Positions 1-11,560 of a DNA stretch of 64,000 nt are shown here, one piece after another. The notes beneath the pieces were generated by a model that had not been told where the DNA came from, searched no databases, and saw only the letters and a list, made by a program, of their open reading frames with translations. The position numbers and the translations under genes were made by a program. The first letter of the stretch is position 1. Each line of letters starts with the position of its first letter. This DNA comes from Pilatotrama ljubarskyi (taxonomy: Eukaryota > Basidiomycota > Agaricomycetes > Polyporales > Polyporaceae): assembly GCA_022385805.1 (NCBI GenBank), contig MU277672.1, forward strand, positions 44,012 through 108,011, written 5' to 3'.

Positions 1-674
1 ATATTGATGGGGTGCTTTCGGACGCTCGTGGTACTTACGGATTTGGGAGAGAGGACTTCGTTGCTCTTTCGGGAATTAGGGAATTAACTGGGCCAATTAC
101 TGGCACATAGGGAGGACATGGGCATTCGGGCTTAGTTAGCCTGGCAGGCGGGGTAAGTCTGCCAAGCTAACGTGATCAATTAATCGTGATGTCTAGGTGG
201 GGTGAGGCGAGTGTGAGGTATGCCTGTTCCTAATCCGGACGGAACAGGCCTCTTCGGACGTTTACGAGCGCTTACTAGGCCTGTTCCCTACGGACATTTT
301 CGTCAAAATCGACTGTGAAGTGCGACAGAGCGGACAGCTGTGCCGCGGAGCAAACCGGGGAGGCCACAGAGTGCGATGGTCATGGTCCATCGCTGCAAAC
401 CCGTTCTCCAGCAAGGCGACGGGCGCGTCTGGGTCGCGTGGACGGTGCGGAGAGAGATGGCCGCAAGTGTCCCGACGCTCGCTTGCAGTCCACTTCGAGA
501 ACTGTCCACAGCACTCAGAGCATTCACCGTCGGCCATGTCCTCGTCCTCTAAAACCCACACTGCGACGGCCAGGGCTCCCCAGCAAAGCATCTCTTGCGA
601 TCCGCTCACATCCACCCACAAAGCACACTCACGACACCCGCTCACGACCCGTTACGACTCTCCCTCACGCAGCA
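1..674. other. Upstream non-coding region with a small inverted repeat
   Basis: I see no gene here. The region contains a 10-base inverted repeat: GGAACAGGCC at 241-250 pairs with GGCCTGTTCC at 278-287, and a further GCCTGTTCC copy sits at 222-230. Overlapping plus-strand frames run into the first gene, but they are arginine- and proline-rich with no domain and look like chance reading of GC-rich DNA. The last 100 bases are C-rich, as expected for the promoter and 5' leader of the gene at 675. Confidence 0.5.
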
Positions 675-1276
675 ATGACTTCGCACTCCGTCCTCGCAAA
701 GGCCCTCGTCTTCTTCTTCGCCCTCCTCGCCCTCTTCGCCCAGCTCGTCGCAGCCGCCCCCGCCGCTGACCTCCACAAGCGCGACGTCTACGTCCCGCCC
801 GTCCTATACCCCCACTCCGGCACCGTCTGGTACAAGGGCCAGCGCCACAACGTCACCTGGTACGATCCCTCTTCACTTCGGTTACTGTATATCAAAGAGC
901 CGTGTTCTCACACCGGGTCGCGCGCAGGGACGTCTCCGACCCCCCGGTCAACATCACCAACAAGTTCGGCATGATCTTGCTCCGGAAGGGCGACATCACC
1001 ACTCCTCGTACGTCCATCTTTCATACCGTCGCACGCGTGGCCTAGAGAACGGTCTACTCACCTTCATACCCCGCAGTGATCTTCGCGAAGGGCTTCGACA
1101 TCCTCCTCGGCCGCATCGAAGTCACCGTCCCCTGGGTCCTCGAGGACGACGACTACAGCGTCGTCCGTAAGTACCCCAGTCCCTCGCGCCCGCCTGGCCA
1201 GAACCAGCTGACCGCCTATGGTGCAGTCTTTGGCGACTCTGGCAACTGGAGCCAGCAATTCACCATCAAGGAGTGA
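675..1276 (+). CDS. Small secreted Kre9/KNH-like domain protein
   Basis: Four exons (675-859, 928-1007, 1077-1166, 1227-1276) encode 134 residues. The start at 675 gives a clear signal peptide: a hydrophobic stretch at about residues 7-24 ending in an Ala-rich site, then a KR dipeptide. The mature part has the pattern of the Kre9/Knh1 N-terminal (Ser-Thr-rich GPI-anchored membrane family) domain: a YPHSGTVWYKGQ-like opening strand, HNVTW, an NIT sequon, a middle strand before VTVPW, and a YSVVLFGDSGNWSQQFTI ending. Proteins of this family are secreted or wall-associated and are linked to beta-1,6-glucan or wall assembly. No Ser/Thr stalk or GPI signal is visible, so this is a bare soluble domain. 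Its paralogue is at 3602-4693, with matching intron positions at the HNVT-W codon and before the last strand. The family assignment is good; the precise function is unknown. Confidence 0.85.
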
Positions 1277-2044
1277 GCGACACGACAGCCATCCCCCACC
1301 AGCCCGCCAGCGAGGCCGCGCGCACCCCACAGCGAATGAGCTGTAATACCCGCACCATACGGACATGACGACGCCTTACGAACAATCTTCACGACAACGG
1401 ACTCCATCGGACTTTTGTACTAGGCTGCTTCGTGCGCGGACTTGCTTTCTTGTTGTACGTTTGCACGCGTGCTGTATACTAGCTGTGACTCGTGTCCGAC
1501 GCGGATGCACGATCAATGGACTCCCGCTCTCTCACCTTCCCGCAGGGCCGATAGGAACGACATCGGTGCTTTGGCGTCGAGCATATTGCAACAGCGAACG
1601 CCTGAGGTCATGCATCCCGAAGAGGGGAGCTCGCCGAGATGGATACAGTGCGCTGCCCCCAAGGGGCGTAGAACAGATGTAGTGTGAACCGCGGCTCTTG
1701 AGCCTCCCGGCACGCGCAGGGCGAATGCAAAATCAATGGCTAGTACGCCGTTGTGGCACCGTGAGACGTATACGCTGAAGCCTGAACTTCATGCCTTGCA
1801 AGACTCCGACATCTCCGCTGCGCCCGAGGCGGACACTGGTCCAGCCGGTAGCATACGGACCATAAGTCATGCGCCTCAGTTCCATGCGCCCAATGTATAA
1901 TATCCCGTCGGGTCACTTCGCGGCCATGGAGTGCAGGAAACCTAGGATGCACATCCCGGCATGCTCCGGTGACGGCGGCAATTCGCCTCTCCTAGCGAAG
2001 CAGAATGCTCGTGAGAGGCAGCATGAACGGTAAGTTCATGACAA
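1277..2044. other. Non-coding interval
   Basis: This is the 3' flank of the KNH-like gene and the 3' flank of the convergent minus-strand gene ending at 2045. The frames are short, unlike any family I know, and lack paired splice sites. I see nothing else. Confidence 0.5.
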
Positions 2045-2761
2045 TCACTTAGGGAGGTGTTTGACGTCGTAAAACCACATCAGCGGGCCCGAGATGCCGC
2101 TCGAGCGCATCGACGATCCTGCACTCAGTCTTGCCTGGCCAGCAGACCGAGCGCGAAACAGCGCGTCATTATACAGCGCCACGAGCCACCGCACGCAGCC
2201 CGTCTCCGCGATGACCAGTGCGAAGTTTGTGGCCACTCTGTATTGCTCCGGGACCGTCCGAGTCGACAGGACCTCGCGGAGGGCCGCCCTCACCCCGTGC
2301 GAGAAGTTCTCGGGCGGATAGCTGTCGTTCCCCCAGAGCCGCCGTACGTAGGCGGAGATGGCCTCGTTGCCGATGGGGAAGCCGTAATGCAGGATGTACG
2401 CCGTGTAGTTCTCGCCAACGTGCCACCCGATGTCGAGTTCCGCCGGGAGAGAAGGCATCAATCGTAATCGCTCCCAGCACGCCTTCCGCCACTGGAGTCA
2501 CCGGACGAGGTCAGTCAGATCACCGTCGTGTGCGCGAAACGACACTGCGTGACTTACCGCCTCGCGGTGTCTTCGGGTGGGTATAAAACGCTCCAACAGT
2601 GGTATGTCTTTGTTCGTAGACCACTGCGCGGGGTACCCCTGTGCGCCCGCAACGTACTCGTGGACAGCCTGCCCTTCATAACTCCACGCATACCAAACGC
2701 GGTTATGGCTGGAGCCGTACCCCGCGTCCCGACCTTGACGAGGCATGTCTTCTAGACGCAA
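2045..2761 (-). CDS. Unrecognised protein, member 1 of a two-copy family in this window
   Basis: Two exons on the minus strand (2761-2558 and 2491-2045) encode 216 residues. The intron (GTAAGT...CCAG, phase 0) lies just before a WRKACWER block. I do not recognise the family. The paralogue at 27745-28513 shares the motifs EGQAVHEYVA, LERxIPTxRHR, W(R/Q)KACWER, PSLPAELD-type, NEAISAYVRRL, NDSYPPE and GPLMW(F/Y)YD(V/F)KHLP, the same phase-0 intron position, and a second exon of exactly 447 bases in both. There is no signal peptide, membrane segment or cysteine pattern. The protein is rich in Trp, Tyr and His and looks like a compact soluble domain. Strong conservation between two separated copies argues that both are real genes. 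Confidence 0.75.
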
Positions 2762-3601
2762 GGCATCTTAAATATCCGACCTGCAAGGCATGTGGCGTCC
2801 TGTAGAGTCGACTCTGGTTGCGGATCCATGTTATGTGGCCATGGACTCCTGCACTTGCTGTCGTTAGTGTTGTCTGGTGAGGCGTCAGAGAGGGGACTGC
2901 AGCCTAGATCGAATGGTGGTCTGGGAGGATCGTGCGGAATATGGTCGAGTGTGCCGATGGTTCAAGTTCGAAGCCTTCGGCATGCCCGTGCCCGCCCGAT
3001 ACCAGCTATACCGCTTAGTCTCGCTTGCATCTCGCCCGAAATGCGGCGCTCGAAATGTAGTCTGCTCATGCGAGCCTGTGAACGCTTGTAGTAGAAAGAC
3101 TTCAGCATAGCCGTGCTCAGTGCTTTCATGGAGAGCCATTCTCCAGAAGCAGATCAGATGCGGGCCCTGCACCTAATCATAGTCCTTCAAGTCTACCTAT
3201 CATGAAGTTCGACGACGTGTGGCACCGGTGAAGTCCGGGATGAAAGCCATTGTCTACGAAAGACCTGGTCGAGTCGTTGTGGTCGTTGTGATGCCTCTGC
3301 AGATAATAGTGGAACCAAACCTATTGCATTCTCTTGTCGCAAGCCACCGACGGACGCCCACAAGACTCCGGCGCAACGGACGTCAACAGAGCCAATGGCG
3401 CTGGGCGATGACTATGCCTCCAGGATGGCATTATGGCGTACTGACTTCGAAAGGGGCATCCTGGGTATATAAAGTCGAGTGTTCCAGAGGAATTTCAAGC
3501 TGTACTCCGACTTGTTAGTCCTGTTCAGCACGCGGACACCAGTAGCATCCGCGCCATCCCACTCACCACGATCTGCGCTCACCACAATCCTCGCTACTGT
3601 C
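2762..3601. other. Divergent promoter region, no gene seen
   Basis: This lies between the minus-strand gene starting at 2761 and the plus-strand gene starting at 3602, so it should carry both promoters. A TATA element at 3466-3473 serves the plus-strand gene. The remaining frames are short and without recognisable content. Confidence 0.5.
3466..3473 (+). promoter_or_regulatory. TATA box for the KNH-like gene at 3602
   Basis: TATATAAA lies about 130 bases before the chosen ATG at 3602. That spacing fits a TATA-driven fungal promoter with a leader of roughly 100 bases. Confidence 0.6.
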
Positions 3602-4693
3602 ATGCAATCCCGAGCGACTACACCAATCCTCTCTCTCTGCTTCGCCCTCTTTCTCGGCCTCTCCAGCGTCGTTTGGGCTGAAACAGATTATTCAGAGATC
3701 TTGTACCCGAGAAGCGGGGTCGTATGGCGCGTAGGCTACCATCACAACGTCACCTGGTATGCATCCATGCTCACGTGCCATCCTAGTCCGTCGCCGAGTG
3801 ACGCAGCGCTGACGGGCATGTATACGGCCTGACAGGAACGCCACAGCCATCGACGTGCAGGTTCGCAGCTACACCGAAAACGCGTGCGCGACTACCTCAA
3901 TACTGCCTCTCAGCGTAAACGGGCTCAGCTTCGTCAGTAGTACTGCGCTCGCCAGCGGCAATTTCACCATCAGCAGCACTAGAATCAGCAGTAGCGGCGC
4001 GATGTCCAGTCCATCCCTCACTAGGAGCACATCTTCCACCGCCAATAGCGCCAGTACTCCGACTTCAGCCTCGAGTACTGCTGCGATGAGCAGCATCCTC
4101 CAGAGAACCGCCATGAACGCCACTACGGCCACTGGCAACGTCACTATCGCCGCCAGTAACAGCTCCTCCACCGCCACTTCCGGCACGAGCGGCGGCAACA
4201 TCACGATGACCGCCACCAGCGCGGCTACCGCGAGCAGCGCAGCCTGCACCGCAGGCACCATCTCGGAAAGAACCTACGGGGAGAACACCACCCTGCCGAC
4301 CAAGATCGAGCTTTTCCATGACAACGATTCCACTCACGGTGAGTAATCATGCTGCCATTTGGCGCAGCTGCGTCATTGACGGCCTGGCTAGTCGTCCTCG
4401 CACGGTCGTTCGCCTGGGCGAGCGGACATGTGGAAGTTCAGGTGCCAGACGTCGATGGTAGCGATATTGACGGAGGAGCAACAAACTACTCGGTCGCTCG
4501 TGAGTACTAGGATCGCATGATTTGGCGCATACATACTGACGGATGATCGCCCGCTTCCGAAGTCTATATTGATGCTCTTGGGCCGTTCATGAGCGAGCCA
4601 TTCGTGATCCAAAGCGCCAACGACAGCGCGCAAAACGCGACGCGAAGGAAGCATCATGGACTCATGAGACGCCGTCGCGCTGGGCTCTATTGA
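3602..4693 (+). CDS. Secreted Kre9/KNH-like protein with a large Ser/Thr/Asn-rich insertion
   Basis: Four exons (3602-3756, 3836-4338, 4392-4499, 4563-4693) encode 298 residues. The start at 3602 gives a signal peptide (hydrophobic at about residues 9-24, Trp-Ala-Glu cleavage region). The sequence then follows the paralogue at 675: YPRSGVVW, HNVTW, later GHVEVQVP, NYSVALYI and a final FVIQS strand. Between HNVTW and the later strands it carries about 140 residues rich in Ser, Thr, Ala and Asn with several N-glycosylation sequons (NFT, NAT, NVT, NSS, NIT, NTT). The insertion occupies most of exon 2. The last two exons are easily missed because exon 2 reads through its donor to an early stop at 4346; using the GTGAGT donor at 4339 restores the conserved domain end. 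The C-terminus is basic, with no GPI-type hydrophobic tail. Probably a heavily glycosylated wall or secreted protein. Confidence 0.75.
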
Positions 4694-6379
4694 AGTCTTC
4701 AGTGGAGCATGTCCGTGCCTCGCTGGTAGGGGGCGTGACTTAGGCGGTACGGCGGGATCGGTGTCGCCGGGTCGACATTGGAAGCTGAGGTTGCAGGCTC
4801 TAGAGCCCACCGAGTGGTCTGTAGTACGATAACTGGATTGGACGTATTCAGAGGGGCGACCAGCTACACATGTGAGAAATACTCTACCCATATTCTGCAC
4901 CGCTCCCTCTGCACCGCATATACGGAGTGCACAGGCTACGGTTTGACAAGACTGCGGAGCAAGAACCTGCACTAGGCCACTTGTCCTGTGTCTAACCTGG
5001 AGGGGCGAGCATCAGCACACGATATTCATCAACGAATATTCGCCCGTCACAACTCACCCAATTTCACATCAGCCGGTCAATCGGTCCATAGACTTTCCGT
5101 ACAGCACGCCACGGGCACGATATCTGTCAGATCCTTGAGTTGATGAGAGACTCTTCGTCACAATCTGGTGACCTGTACCTGAACTAGGGGTTGACATACC
5201 ATCTTGTCTAGGCTTCGGGACCTCGGGACCAAAAGCTCAGGCTCTGTGTGTAATTGAGATGAATCGCGAGGCGTGCTGGGAGAGCATGAACGTCGGAAGC
5301 CTCATCGTGAGATATCGGAAGGTTCACAGTGAGGAACGGACTCGGATGGCGCGAGATTCAGCTACCAGGCTGGCATGTGTATATCCAGAAATCATGAGCG
5401 ACGAGTCTGAAAAGCACCGATTTACACGGATGCCGTACCTTGCGAACGTCCGGGAAGGTGCTGTTAGGTCGTCCTTTGGCGCCGACGTCCCGTATCCTGT
5501 TCCCGTCTAGGTCTAGGATGTAGAGTCAGTTGGGTGGCCAGGCTATCTCGATAGCGGCGGGTGGCCAGACCCTGTAAGAGGCCATTAGCGGGATATGTCG
5601 GGGCCAGATTGCTGTCAGTGTCAGGGCAGCCGCGTTCCCGGATTCCGTTGTAGGCGGAACGCCCCATAGCCAAGTTGATGAGCCCGGAAACGGTGCGCCT
5701 CGGTTAGCGTGCCCTAGGTCCTCGATAACTAGACGGGCGGACCTAGGGAATGGCTCAGATAGAAGAGACGGGCGGGACCTCGAGTGAATTTCATGATATT
5801 CTAGGCTTACATACGGGATGGGGGTCGGACCGAGAATCACACAGTGGGCATCCCTTTGCGAGATCGCCGTCGATTGCGCGAAGAGCGTCCAACCTGTCAG
5901 ATCCGGTGTTAGCAGGGAACGCTTGTACGTTCGGGTATGCTCGCACCATAGAGCTGTCCAGACATACGCATACGGCGCGATATACGCACTATCAGCTGTA
6001 CTGCGCCGGTCGTCGCAACCACTGGAATGTCCTAAAGCGAGAGACCTAGCTGAAGCGATAGCTCAAATTCACACTTATGACTGCTCGAACTCCGGAAGAA
6101 CGACTATCAAAGCTTGGCCATCCGGTAACACTAGCTGGCCACAGTAATAAGGCAAGCTGACGTGGTCGATGAGAGTCAACTGAAGAACGAAAGTCAAGAC
6201 GGCTCCATCCAGGTTCCAGTTCCGTGGTGACGAAACGGCCACGCGAGCGCGCTCGCCCGGCCTTGCCACCCACAAACCGTGGGAAAAGCGGGAAAATAGG
6301 GAGTACAGTTCCCGGAGGACACGCGTGGCAGCACTCCTCCCCCAGAAACCCCCACCGTCCGATTTCGACAAATCGAAAG
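4694..6379. other. Long non-coding interval
   Basis: Both strands carry only frames below about 110 codons without domain signatures or convincing splice sites. The segment just before 6380 is C-rich and probably the promoter of the AT-hook gene. I see no repeat or mobile element. Confidence 0.5.
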
Positions 6380-7566
6380 ATGGCGTCCACCTCCGCGGGC
6401 TCGTCCGCCCAGGCCTCGTCCTCCTCCACTGCCGCCGCACCCGCCGCCGGCAACACTCCCCTCCTCGCCACCGGCGACTGGACGAAAAGTCTCATACAGC
6501 TCGCGAAGACCGCCGAGCTCAAGTGCGTCCATGCTAACTGCGCTCTGTAGAACCGGAGGCTGATCTCGTCCTCTTCTCTTCCCGCTGGTCTCCATTTCCT
6601 CGTATGATCGGTCCCCGCCGCGGCGTATGATTTACCCCTCTTGCACCCATGTGCTATGCTGGACCGCGTCTGATCAATGAAGGAAGCATGCCTTGACATT
6701 GCAGCTACATACCGCGCACATACTCTCCGCGCACGCAGCTCTGGAGCAAAAGAATAAGGCGATACAGGATCTGAAGGAGCAGAAGAACAAGTGCGTCTCT
6801 CTCCATAGCCTTATCACCCGGCGATGTTGAACAGCATGTCCCGCATAGGCTCGAGAGTGAGAGGGCGAGGTTGCTGAATTGTCTACGTGAGGTGTGTAGC
6901 GCTAGCCTCATCGCGTTCACTGCCGCTGACACGCGGTTTCGTGCTCGTGCAGGTCAATGAAGACCGTGACAAGGTTCGCATCGTGCACGCACGTATGTGG
7001 AATCGCGACGTGTTAACGGCGATGCCAGGCTGACATTCAAGAGGCCACCCTCAATAAAGAGTGAGCGCCACAGTGCTTTCCCTCTCGACCTAGCTCACCT
7101 TCATCAGGGTGAACGATCTACATCACAAGATCAAGGCCATTTCGGAAGGGGAGTACGCAGCTGCGAAGCAGGACGTCGACCGCTTACGGCAAGAGCTCGG
7201 CCAGCCGCCCCTCCCAAGCCTCCAGACCACGCTCGAAGAGAAGTCCGCGGAGTACGTTGCACCGATCTTCTCGCTTAGCCCGCTGTCTCACCCTGCACAT
7301 CGCCTCCCGCTCTTCTGTTCGCGCCACCATACGCTTGTCTCGCTGACCTTCGCGTTTCGACCTATAGATATCTGAAGGCGCTTCGATTACAAGCAGAGTC
7401 CTCCAACTCCTCCTCAGGTACAAAACGACCCGGAGACGATCTGAGCGGCGACGGACAGCCGGTGAAGCGTCCTCGGGGACGACCGAAAGGGAGCAAGAAC
7501 TCCAAGAGCAAGGCCAAGAGCGCGTCTACACCCGCACCAGGTTCGGGGAGCGTGCCTCCGACTTAA
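6380..7566 (+). CDS. Coiled-coil protein with C-terminal AT-hook
   Basis: Seven exons (6380-6522, 6683-6790, 6849-6891, 6953-6973, 7029-7060, 7108-7251, 7368-7566) encode 229 residues. The first 25 residues are Ala/Ser-rich. A heptad-type coiled coil follows (about 30-155), with blocks such as TGDWTKSLIQLAKTAELK, LESERARLLNCLREV and VDRLRQELG. Near the C-terminus is an AT-hook, KRPRGRPKGSK, with core RGRP at about 200-203, inside a Lys/Ser tail. This points to a nuclear protein that dimerises and touches the minor groove of AT-rich DNA; the target is unknown. The acceptor at 6682 is preferred over the stronger-looking AG at 6703-6704 because it alone keeps the helix in frame and restores KKHALTLQLHTAHIL. 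Exon 4 is only 21 bases long. Confidence 0.8.
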
Positions 7567-10500
7567 CGGCTCTGGCAGTCGCTTGATGGTCAGTTACCCA
7601 CGGGCCCCGGTCCCTTTCGTGTACTGTACGCTTTCTTGACGATGCATTGTATGATAAGCTGTCTCCTGCTTATGGCCTCGTCCTCACTCTCAGTCCGCAT
7701 ACCCCCGCAGAGTTAGACTGGTCGCGCAGGATACCGACCTATGAAGTTGCGCGGGCGATAAAGCAGGGTCAGCGATGGCGTTGATTTACTTACGTTAGAG
7801 CTAGAAGAGCAGGCCTGAGGGGCGTTTGAGGTCGACTTTGACCCGCCCCGCGAATTTCTAGCCTCGGTAACACGTCCGGTGAAACCCCCACACCCCCGGA
7901 TGAGCGCCGTACACCGCGCCTCGTAGCGCCCTCCTTCAGCAAGTGCTTGCTGGGGCCCGAGCTCCCGGTCCCATACCGGCGTCCATCAAGACGGCGAGGA
8001 TGACCTTGGGGCCGCCTGCCGACCCACTAAGTGCATCGCTATAGCGGTCAAAAAGCCGAAGCGCATAGCACATCCCGACCACGTCGGACTCCAGCGCGAC
8101 GTGCACACCCCCGCCCCACACATATCCCCGTACGCCCTTTGCCAGCAAATCATTTCCGCACCCGAGCACGCGACACGTCCGTAGCGGGACACGCGGCGGG
8201 CTCCTGTAGGCCTGTAACCTGTCGACCGTCACCGTCGCCCGCCTCTGCTCCCTCATCCGGCGATGGGGTGCGCCGGACGCGACGCGACGCGACGCGATAC
8301 CTCCAATCATTGTTTGACAGTGTCCGCAGCCCTCGGCGACGCAGCGGGTGTGGCGCTAGGGGCTTTATGCCTCGCCCCTGGTCAGTTTGGCTTGCTCGGG
8401 ACGGATATGTTTGAGCGCCACAAGGCCCTCCCTGAGTACTGAGTCCTGCGACTGGTCGCAACTCAGGTCCCAGAAATTGAAACAAACCGCTGCTTGACTC
8501 CGGCTAGATATTCCGCCTGAGCATGATTGTAGTCTCCGGAGACGCGAAGTCCCGTACACACTTGCCTGTGCCCGGCGTAGGGCCTAGTAGAAACCTTTGA
8601 GTATGTCCGCGGGCTCTTCGCTTCGTTGGCGTCGGCCATACATGTCGGGCGTCGGGGCGTCCGATGGCAGAGCCCAAAATCGCCGGCGCGCATTCGCGTC
8701 GACGGATTCCCAAAGCGGCATCCGAGTCGCCTCTTGCGTGCCTGGCTGCTCGACCCGAGCCCCGATCTCAGATCTCCATCTTATCTGTCTCCCGGGGGCG
8801 GGCAGATCTCGGAGGAGGCGCCCGTTCGACGACCCGCCGGACCCAAGCGCCGGGCGCGATCCGGTTTCCTCGCAGACGCATTCGGCGATTTCGCACCGTC
8901 AGCAGCGCCTTTGACATCGGCCGATCGCACATTCGAAGAAAAACCCCCGCCTGTCGAGTCCGCGCGCGACCGGCCGTGCTCGTCTTCGTCTTCTCGAGGA
9001 CGAGGTGCCGCCTCGGTATGTGAGTGCGCTCGAGAGCCCGTGTCCTTCTCCTGTGGCATGTCGGAAGACCGCCTTCAGTAGCGGTTGCCGAGAGCGCGAT
9101 TTTGACTGGAATGCGATAGAGACGCAGGCGATGGATTTGACGTCGACTGCATGGCGGTATGCATATGGACGCCGGAGACCAATCGGGCTTCGCACCAGAG
9201 CCCCGACCTCGTGCGTCCGTCTTCTGTAGGAACATACCGGAAGTCGAATTCGGGCTGGCACTCGTCGATGAGCTCATACATGTCGTCGGTACTGTAAACC
9301 TCTACTTGCAGGCTCTAGAACGTGCCCTACTCACCAGCACACGGTGGACTCGCGTACTACTCTCTATCCAGATGGTTCGCCGAGGGAACGCGAGTCATCA
9401 CGCACACACCCACCGCAGACGATCGCACCGCACTCGTAATCGACGCGATCCGGCGTGCAATAAGCAACATGAGTACCGTATGTGCTAAGTACGTGTGTTG
9501 ACTCCACCACACGCGTGCCCCGATGCTGACTACAGAATCGCTGGTGCTGACGCAGACGAGCACCGTGCAGATACAGTACTCCGTTCGGGGCGCGATCACG
9601 CGTCATTCTGCCGCGACCGCCCCATAGAAGGCAATGCATGCGCATCTCATTTATGACGCCCGCTGACTCGGAGCACCCGTACCGTGCCGGCCGACGCTTG
9701 ACCACCATTTCGCCCGCTGGTGAGTCGCGTCGTGGACACATCGTGGAACGCTGCCCGAATACCGAACTGAGGAATAGAGATGGCGCAGCCGTACAGAGAG
9801 GCATATGACGACGGATACTGATATCGTTCTCGGCCACTCGGCCTGCGGCGACTAAGCGGGCTCATGAGAACCTGCAGACAGCGATATCGCGAACTTTACA
9901 TACGTGACGTACCGGAACGCACGCAGACGAAGGTGCTGGAGCGGGACGGGAATCCAGAAGCGTGCGCGAGGAGCAGGAATGCGAAGCTGCGTAAATTGCG
10001 AGTGGGAGTCGTCCATGCAACGGACGTCTCGCATCGCTCCAATATATCCATGATTCCATACCACACGCGTAGGCGCGCAACTTATTGTGCGTACAGGACC
10101 GGACTACAATCTCGTAGCAGCGGGTCGCGGACCCGGTGATATACAGATATAGGCATGAAGGCGGACTGCATTGCATACCGCAGGTTCGACAGCACGCGCG
10201 CAGGCGGCATGCAGCGCCATGGCAGGGTTCGGGGACAATCCACTGCGGACGGGGTGTCGAATGTCAGCCAGCGTCGAGCGATCGCATCGGACGACGCAGG
10301 CGGCTGCTGTGCCGCGGTCGATGGGACAGCTGCGCGTCTGCGCACCGTCGTGGTCACGGTGCCTCGCCGCCGGCGTGTGCGGGGCGACGCGTGCGTGCCG
10401 TTCCGGAGACGCGCTGACGGGTATAAGGCGATATTTGATGGCAGGCGAGGACCGCAAGTCCACTTGGGTCGGACTGCCAAGCGGGGAGTGGCAGGCTTAA

Positions 10501-11560
10501 TCGCAGGCGGTGGGAACGCCGGGTGTAAATTGCCCTGGTGGCGGGGAGGGCGTCTGCTTCCGTGCTACGGCGTTGGGAAGATCGACGCAAATCTGTCGAA
10601 TGTAAACGGACGCGATTCATGCTGCATTATATCCGAAAATGCATGCCAACGCCGATGCTTTCCCAGACAGAATAACGGTGGAACATATCGCGCGCGATTC
10701 ATTTGCGAGCGCATGGAGACGGGGACCGCAGAGCGCGCGAACGGACGCGTTCTGGGTGACGCAGACAAAGGGCGCTCGGATGTGCGGGACAAACGGATGT
10801 GTGAGGATATGATTGTGGGGAAGATGTCTCGGAAACGAGGAGGGGAGAGAAGACGGGGGCGAGGGCGAAGAGAAGGCCTATGGGAGAGCGCAGCTGGGTG
10901 GCCAAGATAGGACGAAGAGGGCTAGAACGGACACGTTCGCAGGGAGAGCCCGGACAGGGGGTCGGTCGAGACACAACCTCGACGTGTGGCGGCTAGAGCT
11001 CCTGAGCTGGAACATGAATGCCCGTCAGAGATCGGCACATGTCTGCGCAAGTGATAGAGCAGTCAGATGGAAGGAATGCCGGGTAGCAAGGGAGAGCTGA
11101 GGGATAACGATGCTGAGGACGGTCGAGGCGGAGGATGAGCGCGAGCATGCATCATGGTGCGATGGTAGGGTTATGGTTCGGACTGGCGGGCAAAAGGGGA
11201 TCTGAGACTGGATCTTTGCTGGAAATCCGGATACGGAGGGCGTCGGACGTGCTTACGGATCGAGGAGGACGGGTCGGAAACGCGGTGAGTCAACCGGACG
11301 GCCGGGCCAATCACGGGCGGGCCGACGGCGCTCGTCTGCGCATGGCCGTCGCTGCTGCCGGCGTCTGTCGTCGTCGCATTCTACGCCATTCATTCCAATC
11401 TCAGATCTCAGATCCACCCAGCTTGCAAAGCGTCCCGTCCTCTCGCTGCTTAAAACACCATCCCTCCTCCCGCCATGCCCCCAAGCCACCCACCCCCTCC
11501 TCCTCTCTCCTCCGGCCACACTCCGCCACCGCTGCCCGTCCACAACAGCTTTCCCTAGCC
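7567..11560. other. Gene-poor 4 kb stretch
   Basis: Many overlapping frames exist, the longest 251 codons at 10155-10910 (+), but all are Arg/Ser/Ala-rich in the manner of GC-rich random sequence, overlap on both strands, and contain no motif I know. A small tandem repeat of GACGC (four copies) is at 8276-8295. The last few hundred bases become pyrimidine-rich and form the cyclin gene's promoter and leader. I found no transposon terminal repeats by eye. Confidence 0.45.

Noticed and set aside
3869..4261. Minus-strand hydrophobic frame resembling a membrane protein
   Set aside because: It is the reverse of Ser/Thr/Ala codons in the KNH-like insertion; such codons give Ala/Val/Leu runs on the opposite strand.
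5259..6147. Small plus-strand frames between the KNH-like and AT-hook genes
   Set aside because: Under 110 codons, no start context, no motif, no partner exons.
8276..8295. GACGC tandem repeat as a possible CRISPR-like or regulatory array
   Set aside because: Only four 5-base copies; simple slippage repeat.
10155..10910. Open frame of 251 codons on the plus strand upstream of the cyclin gene
   Set aside because: Arg/Gly-rich, no domain or splice context, overlapped by equally long frames on the other strand; typical of GC-rich chance ORFs.
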